This document shows positions 24,512 through 32,304 of a stretch of DNA of 40,038 nucleotides, piece by piece. The stretch lies in contig JAEYXR010000019.1 of NCBI GenBank assembly GCA_023431215.1, positions 1 to 40,038 of the forward strand. Reading direction: 5' to 3'. The DNA is from Bacillota bacterium (GTDB taxonomy: Bacteria > Bacillota > Clostridia > Oscillospirales > Ruminococcaceae). The notes below the pieces were generated by a model. The model saw nothing but the letters and a program-made list of their open reading frames with translations. It was not told where the DNA came from and made no database searches. The position numbers and the translations under genes were made by a program. Positions within the stretch are counted from its first letter, which is position 1. Each line of letters opens with the position of its first letter.

Positions 24512-24540
24512 TTGACAATCCCCCCTTATCCTCCTATCAT
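24512..24540 (+). promoter_or_regulatory. promoter of the PAP2 gene
   Basis: TTGACA (24512-24517), a 17-base spacer and TATCAT (24535-24540). Its -35 and spacer share TTGACAATNCCCCCTTAT with the promoter before the T-box (26141). The rest of the 317-base gap 24310-24626 holds no gene or clear structure. Confidence 0.65.
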
Positions 24541-24626
24541 TACATTAAAGCTACTTAAATTATTTTAGAGCAACACCTAGCCATTGCGGGTGCTGTTAGA
24601 TACAAAAATACGAACGGAGACTTTTT

Positions 24627-25505
24627 ATGGGATTTGACTATGCGGTAATGGAGGCAGTTCAGTCTCTTTATCATCTGGGCGGCGCTTTTATGGATTTTAT
24701 CTTTACTTTCTTTACCTTCTTAGGGGAGGAAACTTTTTTGCTTATTGCCATATTTGCCGTTTACTGGTGCATCAATAAGCATTTTGGAGAGCTGTTGCTG
24801 CTATCTCTTTATTCCAGCATCGGAATCAACGGAGTGTTAAAGGATTTTGTTCGCCGTCCACGTCCTTTTTTAACCCAAGGCTTTGAAAAAATGCGTTATG
24901 TGGTCATAGACAACGGACTGGTAAATACAGCCCATCTGGGGGAATCTTTTTCTTTTCCCAGCGGGCATTCCCAATGCGCCGGTGCTTTTTTTGGGGCAAT
25001 TGCTTTTTGGAAACGAAGTACCAAGACAACCCTGTTTTGTATTTTTGCCATTTTGGCTGTAATGGCATCCCGTGTTTACCTTGGCGTACACTTCCCCACC
25101 GACGTCCTTATGGGTGCCGTCATCGGCATTGTGATGGCAGCTGTCAGCAGCTACCTTTTCCGGCGCTTTTATGCCTATAAGCTTTGGTTATTTGCCGGTG
25201 CTGTGCTGCTATCTAGTTTGGGGCTGCTGGCAGAACCTACAGCCAGTACAATTAAAACCATTGGTGTTGGTATTGGTGCTTTTATAGGCCTGATTTGGGA
25301 GTCCCGCTTTCAGTTTACTGTAGAAGGCAGCACAGGACGGCGGCTTCTGCGCCTTGTCATTGGCGTTGCCATTTTGGCAGTTCTGCGGGGTGGCCTGAAA
25401 ATTTTACTGCCTCAGGCTTTATTTTTTGACGGACTGCGCTATGCCATTGTAGGTTTTTTTGCAACCGGCGTATGCCCTTGGGCATTTACACGTTATAAGC
25501 TGTAG
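24627..25505 (+). CDS. PAP2-family membrane phosphatase
   Basis: A 292-aa multi-pass membrane protein with about seven or eight hydrophobic segments. The three PAP2 motifs are complete: KDFVRRPRP (about residues 71-79), FPSGHSQCAGAFFG with the catalytic His, and SRVYLGVHFPTDVLMG with the nucleophile His. These enzymes remove phosphate from lipid phosphates such as undecaprenyl diphosphate or phosphatidate at the outer face. The long C-terminal membrane part resembles the YvoI-type variants found in Firmicutes. The substrate is not fixed by the sequence. Monocistronic, with its own promoter. Confidence 0.88.
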   Translation: MGFDYAVMEAVQSLYHLGGAFMDFIFTFFTFLGEETFLLIAIFAVYWCINKHFGELLLLSLYSSIGINGVLKDFVRRPRPFLTQGFEKMRYVVIDNGLVNTAHLGESFSFPSGHSQCAGAFFGAIAFWKRSTKTTLFCIFAILAVMASRVYLGVHFPTDVLMGAVIGIVMAAVSSYLFRRFYAYKLWLFAGAVLLSSLGLLAEPTASTIKTIGVGIGAFIGLIWESRFQFTVEGSTGRRLLRLVIGVAILAVLRGGLKILLPQALFFDGLRYAIVGFFATGVCPWAFTRYKL

Positions 25506-25679
25506 ATTTTATCCATGACAGTATACTCCAACCATAAAACAGCTTATTAAGCCAGTTCATCTCTATGTAAACTGTTGGTTTACACCTCTAATCTTCCTGT
25601 TTCTTGCTCTCCTGCGGTAAAGGGGCTACAATAAAGGCAGAACAAAACATTATGCATGATGAATCGGGAGGAATATAAC

Positions 25680-26096
25680 ATGGATTACCGTTCAATGGGT
25701 GAACTGATTGCTGCACAGCGCAAAGAAAAAGATTATACTCAAAGGGAACTGGCTGATAAACTGGGCGTTACCGATAAGGCAGTGTCTAAATGGGAAAGAG
25801 GTCTTTCCTGCCCCGATATTGCAACCATACCCCAGCTGGCACAGCTTTTGGGGCTTACCGCCGAGGAGCTGCTTTGCCTGCGGCGGGAAGAACAGGGTAA
25901 CACCAAGGATAAAAGCGAAATTTCAACACTGATTCCCATGGTTCTGCGAGCTGTGGGGCTGGCAATGGGCGTTGCTGTAACTGTGCTGTCGTCAATTGGC
26001 AAGCTGGAAACGCAGAGTGCCTTTTCCATGCTGGGTATTGGCCTTGCCGCCATCGGCACTGCTTCTCTTGCCGACAACAATTCAAATCAGGAATAA
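25680..26096 (+). CDS. XRE regulator with C-terminal membrane tail
   Basis: A 138-aa protein; the ATG at 25680 has GGGAGG 8 bases upstream. Residues 8-65 are an XRE HTH (RELADKLGVTDKAVSKWERG), closely like many Clostridial stand-alone XRE proteins. A short linker is followed by two hydrophobic stretches (VLRAVGLAMGVAVTVLSSIG and FSMLGIGLAAIGTASLA), probably two TM helices, so the protein may bind DNA while membrane-tethered. Target genes are unknown. It precedes the T-box leader but has a separate transcript, because a new promoter starts 45 bases after its stop. Confidence 0.82.
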   Translation: MDYRSMGELIAAQRKEKDYTQRELADKLGVTDKAVSKWERGLSCPDIATIPQLAQLLGLTAEELLCLRREEQGNTKDKSEISTLIPMVLRAVGLAMGVAVTVLSSIGKLETQSAFSMLGIGLAAIGTASLADNNSNQE

Positions 26097-26140
26097 CCGT
26101 AAAAAATTATCATCACTTTAAAATGATAAAGAAAAAAGTG

Positions 26141-26170
26141 TTGACAATACCCCCTTATTGATGATATCAT
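26141..26170 (+). promoter_or_regulatory. promoter of the T-box transcript
   Basis: A perfect TTGACA (26141-26146), an 18-base spacer and TATCAT (26165-26170). It places the start of transcription near 26177. Confidence 0.75.
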
Positions 26171-26176
26171 CTAAAC

Positions 26177-26494
26177 AATTCAACTGAATCCTTGTACCAA
26201 AGACGGTGAAGAGGAGTAGTAAGCAAATTACCCAAGGGCATAGAGAGCGGCTGGTGGTGGAAATGCCGCGTCTGGGTCTTGCTGAAGTAGCCTCGGAGTT
26301 GCGAACCCAACAGAAGATTTCTTCTCAGTAGGCTTCGACGTGCTTCCCCCACGTTATAAGGGGAGCAAAATCGAGGGGGTTTTTCCCTGCTCCGTTTTGA
26401 CTAAGAGCGTACCTTTATAAAAATAGGGTGCGAATTCAGGTGGTACCGCGTGTAATACACGTCCTGTTGCGAAAGCAGCCGGACGTGTTTTTTT
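26177..26494 (+). ncRNA. T-box riboswitch, predicted valine (GUA) specifier
   Basis: A full T-box leader. Stem I begins with GGTGAAGAGGAGTAGTA (from 26205). AGCAA (26222-26226) pairs with TTGCT (26279-26283), ACCCA with TGGGT, and GCGGC with GCCGC at the distal end, with the AGAGAG bulge between. The specifier loop has AGTA (26218-26221) opposite GAA (26284-26286), so the codon right after GAA is GTA (26287-26289), valine. CCTCGGAG (26291-26298) completes the kink-turn. Stem III is at 26346-26363. The T-box AGGTGGTACCGCG (26438-26450) competes with a terminator: ACACGTCC (26457-26464) pairs with GGACGTGT (26481-26488) before seven T's. TGGT would pair with an A discriminator, consistent with tRNA-Val. 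Uncharged tRNA should switch on the acyl-CoA synthetase. Confidence 0.88.
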
Positions 26495-26608
26495 GTTTTC
26501 TTCGCAGAGTACATAAAGATTATTTTACAAAAAAACCAATTGGCAGTCTTTGCCGTGCAAGAGGTTCGTCTTTAACCGTTTGACTCAACATCTAAGGAGG
26601 ACGCCTAT

Positions 26609-28243
26609 ATGCTGAAAAATTTTATTGGCCGTACACAGTTTGAATCCTACGAGGACTTTAAACAGAATTATCAGGTAAGTTACCCGGATAACTTTAACTT
26701 TGCCACCCATATTGTAGACGAGTGGGCGCGCACCCAGCCCCGGCGCAAAGCTCTTACCTGGCTGGACGACCATGGCCAGCATATGGAGTTTACCTTTACC
26801 GACATCTCGGTTCTTTCGCGGCAGGCTGCCACCTGGCTGCACAGTATTGGCATCCGTAAAGGCGACCGGGTAATGCTGCAGCTCAAGCGCCGGTGGGAAT
26901 ACTGGATTACCGCCGTAGCACTCCACCGCCTTGGTGCAATCCTTATTCCTGCTTCCTTTTTGCTGGCTTCCCACGATATCAGCTATCGGGTAAAGGCATC
27001 GGGTGCAAAGCTGTTGATTGCCGCCCCCGACCCCTGGATTATCCAGCAGGTAGAGGGTGCCAAAGGCGACTGCCCGGGGCTGATGACTGCTCTCATTGGC
27101 GAACCACGTGAGGGTTGGCTGAACTATTCTGCCGGGATTGAGAGCTCTGACCCCGACTTTGTGGTAGATGAAACCCTGACTGTCCGAGACTTGATGCTCA
27201 TGTACTTTACCTCCGGCACTACCGGCATGCCCAAAATGGTACTGCATGACTTTAGCTATCCACTGGGGCACATCGTTACTGCCGGCTACTGGCAGCAGGT
27301 GCGCGATGGCGGCCTGCATCTCACCGTCAGCGACTCCGGCTGGGCAAAGTTTGGCTGGGGCTGCATTTACGGCCAGTGGATTTGCGGCAGCGCCATCCTT
27401 GGCTATGATATGGACAATAAGTTTGACCCCCGCCATCTTATCAACGTCATTTCTACCTACAAGCCCACCACTCTGTGCGTCCCCGGCACCATGTACCGCT
27501 TTATGATGCGGGAGGGGCTGACCCGTGAGGAATTTGCTTCTGTCCAGCACTGCTGCACCGCCGGAGAGCCACTTTCTCCCGAAATTGTCAAAGAATTCAT
27601 TGGCATTACCGGGCTCACTATCCACGAGGGCTTTGGTCAGTCCGAAAGCAGCGTTTTGGTTGCCAACTTTGACTGGTTCCCCGCCCAGCCAGGCTCTATG
27701 GGTAAACCTTCACCCCTGTACGATATTGCACTGGTGGACAATGACGGCAATGTATGCCGCCCCGGCGAGGAGGGAGAACTGGTGGTGCGTGGACTTGACC
27801 GGCATATACCAGAGGGCCTCATCCGTGGCTACTGGAGGGACGGACAAATTGTGTCTGCCTACGATGAACATAATGTATATCATACCGGCGACATGTGCTG
27901 GATGGACGAGGACGGCTATTACTGGTTTATTGGACGCAATGATGATATGATCAAATGCTCTGCCTACCGCATCGGGCCATTTGAGATTGAGTCGGTGCTG
28001 ATGACCCACCCCGCTGTCCATGAGTGTGCCATCACCGGCGCACCCGACCCCATCCGCGGTCAGGTGGTAAAGGCTACCATTGTTTTGGAAGCCGGCTATA
28101 CCCCCAGCAACGAGCTGGCCAAGGAAATACAGACCTATGTAAAGCGCATGACCGCGCCTTATAAGTATCCCCGTGTAGTGGAATATAGTAAGGAACTGCC
28201 CAAAACCACCTCTGGCAAAATCATCCGCCACAAGCTGCGTTAA
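26609..28243 (+). CDS. acyl-CoA synthetase (AMP-forming), T-box controlled
   Basis: A 544-aa protein behind AAGGAGG. It activates a carboxylic acid to its acyl-CoA through an acyl-AMP. Motifs in order: MYFTSGTTGMPKMVLHD (A3 loop, about residue 196), TAGEPLSP, EGFGQSES (A5), YHTGDMCWMDEDGYYWFIGR (A7), NDDMIKCSAYRIGPFEIE (A8 hinge), and the adenylation Lys in KTTSGKIIRHKL at the C-terminus. It is closest in style to medium-chain/butyryl-type synthetases (MACS), not to acetyl-CoA synthetase. Control by a T-box is unusual for this family. With a valine specifier, activation of isobutyrate feeding reductive carboxylation to 2-ketoisovalerate and valine is a sensible inference; the acid accepted is not shown by sequence. 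Confidence 0.88.
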   Translation: MLKNFIGRTQFESYEDFKQNYQVSYPDNFNFATHIVDEWARTQPRRKALTWLDDHGQHMEFTFTDISVLSRQAATWLHSIGIRKGDRVMLQLKRRWEYWITAVALHRLGAILIPASFLLASHDISYRVKASGAKLLIAAPDPWIIQQVEGAKGDCPGLMTALIGEPREGWLNYSAGIESSDPDFVVDETLTVRDLMLMYFTSGTTGMPKMVLHDFSYPLGHIVTAGYWQQVRDGGLHLTVSDSGWAKFGWGCIYGQWICGSAILGYDMDNKFDPRHLINVISTYKPTTLCVPGTMYRFMMREGLTREEFASVQHCCTAGEPLSPEIVKEFIGITGLTIHEGFGQSESSVLVANFDWFPAQPGSMGKPSPLYDIALVDNDGNVCRPGEEGELVVRGLDRHIPEGLIRGYWRDGQIVSAYDEHNVYHTGDMCWMDEDGYYWFIGRNDDMIKCSAYRIGPFEIESVLMTHPAVHECAITGAPDPIRGQVVKATIVLEAGYTPSNELAKEIQTYVKRMTAPYKYPRVVEYSKELPKTTSGKIIRHKLR

Positions 28244-28260
28244 CGGCTTTTAGCTACACC

Positions 28261-28305
28261 AAAGCAAAAGCAGGCTGTATTTTGTACAGCCTGCTTTTGC
28301 TTTGG
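28261..28305. terminator. bidirectional terminator
   Basis: A near-perfect long hairpin: AAAGCAAAAGCAGGCTGTA pairs with TACAGCCTGCTTTTGCTTT around a 5-base loop. It closes both the synthetase and the convergent adhE operon. Confidence 0.88.
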
Positions 28306-28355
28306 GTCATCGAGATAATAGAGAATGTCAGTAATAATGAGCATGCTATCTACTT

Positions 28356-28595
28356 TTATAGCTTAGGCAACACTTCCTGCTCAAAGAAGTTTTTAACCGT
28401 TTCAGGAGATACCGAGTAGTCTTTGCCGTCTATGGTAACATGTACACCGGTTTCACACTTACCCATACAGAAGGTGCCTGCCAGTTCAATTTGTTCTTTT
28501 AAGCCATGCTGACTGATGAGGTACTGCAAGCTTTCTACAATTTGCTTGGAACCTTTGAGGTGGCAGGAACTGCCGATACAAACGGTGATTTTCAT
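28356..28595 (-). CDS. NuoE-like thioredoxin-fold [2Fe-2S] protein
   Basis: A 79-aa protein. The four cluster cysteines are Cys6 and Cys11 in VCIGSSCHLKGS and Cys43 and Cys47 in GTFCMGKCETGVHV, the pattern of NuoE/HydA-associated [2Fe-2S] ferredoxins. It is shorter than NuoE subunits (about 150 aa) and lacks their N-terminal helices, so it is a stand-alone electron carrier or a subunit of an unseen complex. It lies 17 bases after the phosphotransferase gene, third in the adhE operon, so a link to NADH/ferredoxin redox balance is inferred. Confidence 0.85.
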   Translation of the reverse strand: MKITVCIGSSCHLKGSKQIVESLQYLISQHGLKEQIELAGTFCMGKCETGVHVTIDGKDYSVSPETVKNFFEQEVLPKL

Positions 28596-28612
28596 GATGT
28601 CCTCCCCTTTTG

Positions 28613-29368
28613 TTACTCGTAATCTACAACATCTACCCAGTTCTTTAAAAACTCACGTTCCTTGGGATTGCCCTTTACCGACTGGGAGGCAGCAACAATG
28701 GGCATCCACTTTTGCACATACTGCTTGGCGGTATCGCTCTTTTTGCAGAACAGGTTTAAATATTTTTCGGCACCGTCAATGTCACCCATGAGCCAAAACA
28801 ACAGGTAGGTACGTGCCACATCGGCAGAGGCATTGCCCTGGGTAGCATGGGACCAGTCCAGAATATAGGGTGTGCCGGAGGATTTGATGATGATGTTGGA
28901 GGGGTTGAAGTCTCCGTGGCAAACCTTATGATGGTTTGGCATACCGTTGAGGCGGGTATGCAGCTCATAGCGGGTGGTTGCGTCAAAGTCGGTTTCGCCA
29001 ATTTTGCGAATCATTTTATCCTTTAGCTTGGTCAGCAAAGGTGCTTCCTTTTGATGCACTGCCATCTGCAGCTCTACCAGCAGGTTGAGGTATTCATCCT
29101 TCTTTTCCGGGTGCTCCTCCATCAGCTGCTGCAGGGTTTTGCCCTCAACATACTCTGAGCGAATGGCCCATTTGCCATCCAGCTTCAATACCTCCAGCAC
29201 CGCAGGAACGTTTAAGCCGGTTTCTTCCACACGGGCCTGGTTTAGGGCTTCGTTGAGTACATCCGACTTGGAAAAATCCTCATCAAACACCTTGATGACG
29301 GTGTCGCCATCTCTGTAAATAGTTTTGGATGTTCTCACTGCAATGATCTTATCTGCCTGAATACTCAT
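28613..29368 (-). CDS. APH-family phosphotransferase
   Basis: A 251-aa kinase-fold protein; I choose the ATG at 29368, with AAAGGA 12 bases upstream. The catalytic loop HGDFNPSNIII (about residues 155-165) and the Mg-binding LDWSHATQGN are intact, and VIKVFDEDF gives the ATP-binding Lys. The N-terminal half resembles homoserine/choline-kinase and aminoglycoside phosphotransferase relatives (YVEGKTLQQLMEEHP). In Clostridia such genes are often called APH family but rarely give drug resistance; the substrate is unknown. It follows adhE by 32 bases and precedes the [2Fe-2S] gene, so all three are likely cotranscribed. Confidence 0.85.
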   Translation of the reverse strand: MSIQADKIIAVRTSKTIYRDGDTVIKVFDEDFSKSDVLNEALNQARVEETGLNVPAVLEVLKLDGKWAIRSEYVEGKTLQQLMEEHPEKKDEYLNLLVELQMAVHQKEAPLLTKLKDKMIRKIGETDFDATTRYELHTRLNGMPNHHKVCHGDFNPSNIIIKSSGTPYILDWSHATQGNASADVARTYLLFWLMGDIDGAEKYLNLFCKKSDTAKQYVQKWMPIVAASQSVKGNPKEREFLKNWVDVVDYE

Positions 29369-29400
29369 AATGATGACCATTCCTTTCGTGTGACTTTACT

Positions 29401-32016
29401 TTACTGTGCATCGCTTCCGTAATATGCTTTCAGGTACATTTCTTTCATCTCGCTCATCAGGGGGTAACGGGGGTTAGCGCCTGTGCACTGGTCGTCAAAG
29501 GCCTGCTCCACCATTTCGTCCAGTCTAGCCAAAAAGTCGGCTTCATCAACGCCGTATTCACGAATGGTTGCCTTAATGCCCACCTTTGTCTTCAGTTCCT
29601 CAATCATGTGGATAAGGCCTTCCAGCTTGTCGGCGTCGGTTTTACCCTTTACACCCAGATAATCGGCAACCTCGGCGTAGCGTGCCAGAGTATGGGGGTG
29701 ATCATACTGGGAGAAGGTACCCATCTTGGTGGGGACTTCCTCTGCGTTAAAGCGCATAACATGGCTGATGAGCAGCGCATTGGCAACACCGTGGGGCAGG
29801 TGGTGGAAAGCACCCAGCTTGTGGGCCATTGAGTGGCAAATACCCAAAAAGGCGTTGGCAAAGGCCATACCGGCCATGGTGGCAGCGTTGGCCATTTTTT
29901 CACGGGCAACGGGGTCGTTGGGGCCGTTGTCGTAGGCCTTGGGCAGGTTCTCAAATACCATCTTCAGGGAGCGCAGTGCCAGACTGTCGGTGTAGTCGGT
30001 GGCCAGCATAGAGGCATAGGCTTCCATAGCATGGGTAACAGCGTCAATACCAGAAGCTGAGGTGAGGCCCTTGGGTGCGTTCATCATCATATCGGCATCT
30101 ACAATGGCCATTTTGGGCAGCAGCTCGTAATCTGCCAGGGGATATTTTACGCCGGTTTCCTCGTCGGTGATAACCGCAAAGGGGGTCACCTCGGAGCCGG
30201 TACCTGCGGAGGTTGGCACTGCAATAAAGTATGCCTTTTCGCCCATTTTGGGGAAGGTATAAACACGCTTGCGGATATCCATAAAGCGCATGGCCATATC
30301 CATAAAGTCTGCCTCGGGGTGTTCGTACAATACCCACATAATCTTGGCAGCATCCATGGCAGAACCGCCGCCCACTGCAATAATTACATCGGGAGCAAAG
30401 GCGGTCATCAGTTTGGCGCCTTCCTTGGCGCAGCCCAGTGTGGGGTCAGGGGCAACATTGCTGAAGGTGGTGTGCATAATGCCCATTTGGTCCAGTTTAT
30501 CTTCAATGGTCTTGGTGTAGCCGTTGCTGTACAAAAAGCTATCGGTAACAATAAAGGCCTTTTTCTTGTTCATCACCGTACCCAGCTCATCCAAAGCCAC
30601 AGGCAGGCAGCCCTTTTTAATGTAGATTTTTTCCGGTGCTCTAAACCAAAGCATATTCTCTCTCCTTTCGGCAACTGTCTTGATGTTGATTAAATGCTTG
30701 ACACCAACGTTTTCCGAAACACTGTTGCCACCCCAGCTGCCGCAGCCAAGGGTGAGAGAGGGCGCCAGCTTAAAGTTATAAATATCACCGATGCCACCAT
30801 GGGAGGAGGGAGTATTGACTAAAATACGGCAGGTTTTCATTCTTGCAGCAAACTCATCCAGTTTTTCTTTGCCGGAAAGCACATTGAGGTAGATGGAGGA
30901 GGTGTGGCCGTATCCGCCGTCGGCAACCAGCTGTTCTGCCTTGGCAAAAGCGTCCTGTATATTGGAAGCATGGTACATCGCCAGTACAGGAGAGAGCTTT
31001 TCGTGGGCAAACTCCTCGCTGATGTCTACGCTTTGTACTTCTCCAATGAGAATTTTTGCATGTTCAGGCGCTGCCACCCCTGCCATAGTGGCAATCTTAT
31101 GGGCAGACTGACCAACAATTTTTGCGTTAAGTGCACCGTTGATGAGTATGGTTTTACGTACCTTTTCAGTTTCTTCGTCATTCAGGAAGTAGCAGCCACG
31201 GGCGGCAAATTCCTTTTTTACCTTATCGTATATTTTATCCAACACAATGACCGACTGCTCGGAAGCGCAAATCATGCCGTTATCAAAGGTCTTGGAGTGG
31301 ATGATAGAGCTGACTGCCAGTGTAATGTCGGCACTGTCGTCAATAATTGCGGGGGTGTTGCCCGCGCCTACGCCCAGTGCGGGCTTTCCGCTGGAATAAG
31401 CAGCTTTGACCATGCCGGGGCCGCCGGTAGCCAGAATGATATCTGCTTCCTTCATGACCAGGTTGGTCATATCCAGGCTGGGTACATCAATCCACCCTAT
31501 GATATCCTCCGGTGCACCTGCTGCCACAGCTGCTTCCAGCACAATTTTAGCTGCCGCAATGGTGGCATTTTTGGCTCTGGGGTGGGGGCTAATGATGATA
31601 CCGTTGCGGGTTTTTAACGCCAGCAGGGTTTTAAAAATGGCAGTGGAGGTGGGGTTTGTGGTTGGAATTACCGCTGCAATAACACCAATGGGCTCTGCAA
31701 TTTTTTGTGTTCCAAACACCTTGTCTTCTTCTATCATACCACAAGTTTTGGTGTCTTTATAGGCATTGTAGATATACTCGGCGGCGTAGTTGTTTTTAAT
31801 TACCTTATCTTCCACAACGCCCATTCCGGTCTCTTCTACCGCCAGTTTTGCCAGAGGAATGCGTGCTTTGTTGGCTGCTATGGCCGCTGCCTGAAAGATA
31901 GCATCTACCTGTTCCTGAGAATAGCCGGCAAATTTTTTTTGCGCAGAGCGAACCTGCTCCAGGCGTTCCTCCAGTCGCTGAACACTGTCAACAACAAAAT
32001 AGTTTTTTTCACTCAT
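29401..32016 (-). CDS. adhE: bifunctional acetaldehyde/alcohol dehydrogenase AdhE
   Basis: An 871-aa protein, normal for AdhE. The ATG at 32016 has GGAGGT 7 bases upstream. The N-terminal half (to about residue 440) is CoA-acylating acetaldehyde dehydrogenase with VIPTTNPTSTAIFK, ATGGPGMVKAAYSSGKPA and the catalytic Cys in DNGMICASEQS. The C-terminal half is an iron-dependent alcohol dehydrogenase: AVGGGSAMDAAKIMW, PTSAGTGSEVTPFAV, and the metal ligands in HSMAHKLGAFHHLPHGVAN. It reduces acetyl-CoA to ethanol with two NADH and forms long filaments (spirosomes) in the cytosol. A Rex-like site at 32111 suggests NADH-responsive control. Confidence 0.96.
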   Translation of the reverse strand: MSEKNYFVVDSVQRLEERLEQVRSAQKKFAGYSQEQVDAIFQAAAIAANKARIPLAKLAVEETGMGVVEDKVIKNNYAAEYIYNAYKDTKTCGMIEEDKVFGTQKIAEPIGVIAAVIPTTNPTSTAIFKTLLALKTRNGIIISPHPRAKNATIAAAKIVLEAAVAAGAPEDIIGWIDVPSLDMTNLVMKEADIILATGGPGMVKAAYSSGKPALGVGAGNTPAIIDDSADITLAVSSIIHSKTFDNGMICASEQSVIVLDKIYDKVKKEFAARGCYFLNDEETEKVRKTILINGALNAKIVGQSAHKIATMAGVAAPEHAKILIGEVQSVDISEEFAHEKLSPVLAMYHASNIQDAFAKAEQLVADGGYGHTSSIYLNVLSGKEKLDEFAARMKTCRILVNTPSSHGGIGDIYNFKLAPSLTLGCGSWGGNSVSENVGVKHLINIKTVAERRENMLWFRAPEKIYIKKGCLPVALDELGTVMNKKKAFIVTDSFLYSNGYTKTIEDKLDQMGIMHTTFSNVAPDPTLGCAKEGAKLMTAFAPDVIIAVGGGSAMDAAKIMWVLYEHPEADFMDMAMRFMDIRKRVYTFPKMGEKAYFIAVPTSAGTGSEVTPFAVITDEETGVKYPLADYELLPKMAIVDADMMMNAPKGLTSASGIDAVTHAMEAYASMLATDYTDSLALRSLKMVFENLPKAYDNGPNDPVAREKMANAATMAGMAFANAFLGICHSMAHKLGAFHHLPHGVANALLISHVMRFNAEEVPTKMGTFSQYDHPHTLARYAEVADYLGVKGKTDADKLEGLIHMIEELKTKVGIKATIREYGVDEADFLARLDEMVEQAFDDQCTGANPRYPLMSEMKEMYLKAYYGSDAQ

Positions 32017-32110
32017 AGCCAATACCTCCGGTTTATTAAGTGGTTAAAAGTCTTCTCATGAAGCTTGGGGTTTATTCCTTCTAATACCGATGTGCTCTTC
32101 TTTCTATTGG

Positions 32111-32128
32111 TTGTTAATATTTTAACAT
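32111..32128. promoter_or_regulatory. Rex-like operator upstream of adhE
   Basis: TTGTTAATATTTTAACAT matches the Rex consensus TTGTTAA-N4-TTAACAA at 13 of 14 fixed positions. It lies 95 bases before the adhE start. Rex is released by high NADH, and adhE is a usual target in Clostridia. No rex gene is in the window. Confidence 0.7.
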
Positions 32129-32260
32129 ACTTTTTAAATGCAGAGAAATATAAAAAATGCATAGGGCCATAACAATTGTGATATATACCAAGTGTCCTAC
32201 CTCTTTTTTGATACTACTTCCAATTTTTATATTCATAGTTATAAGTGTTGCCTTCTTTTT

Positions 32261-32278
32261 TATAATAGACTAGTCTAT
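32261..32278 (+). promoter_or_regulatory. -10 with overlapping 14-base palindrome
   Basis: TATAAT (32261-32266) is followed by and overlaps the perfect palindrome ATAGACTAGTCTAT (32265-32278), 27 bases before the nitroreductase start. The shape and place suit a TetR-type repressor site; no TetR gene is nearby. Confidence 0.55.
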
Positions 32279-32304
32279 ATGTGTAGAAACAAGGAGGATG
32301 CAGC

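Noticed and set aside
26284..26310. CCC (proline) after GAA at 26304-26306 as the T-box specifier
   Set aside because: This GAA lies after CCTCGGAG, outside the specifier loop. The loop opposite AGTA, closed by AGCAA/TTGCT, puts GTA in the specifier position.
26585..27625. 346-aa minus-strand frame opposite the acyl-CoA synthetase
   Set aside because: It is the antisense of a gene with complete adenylate-forming motifs; it has no family motifs of its own.
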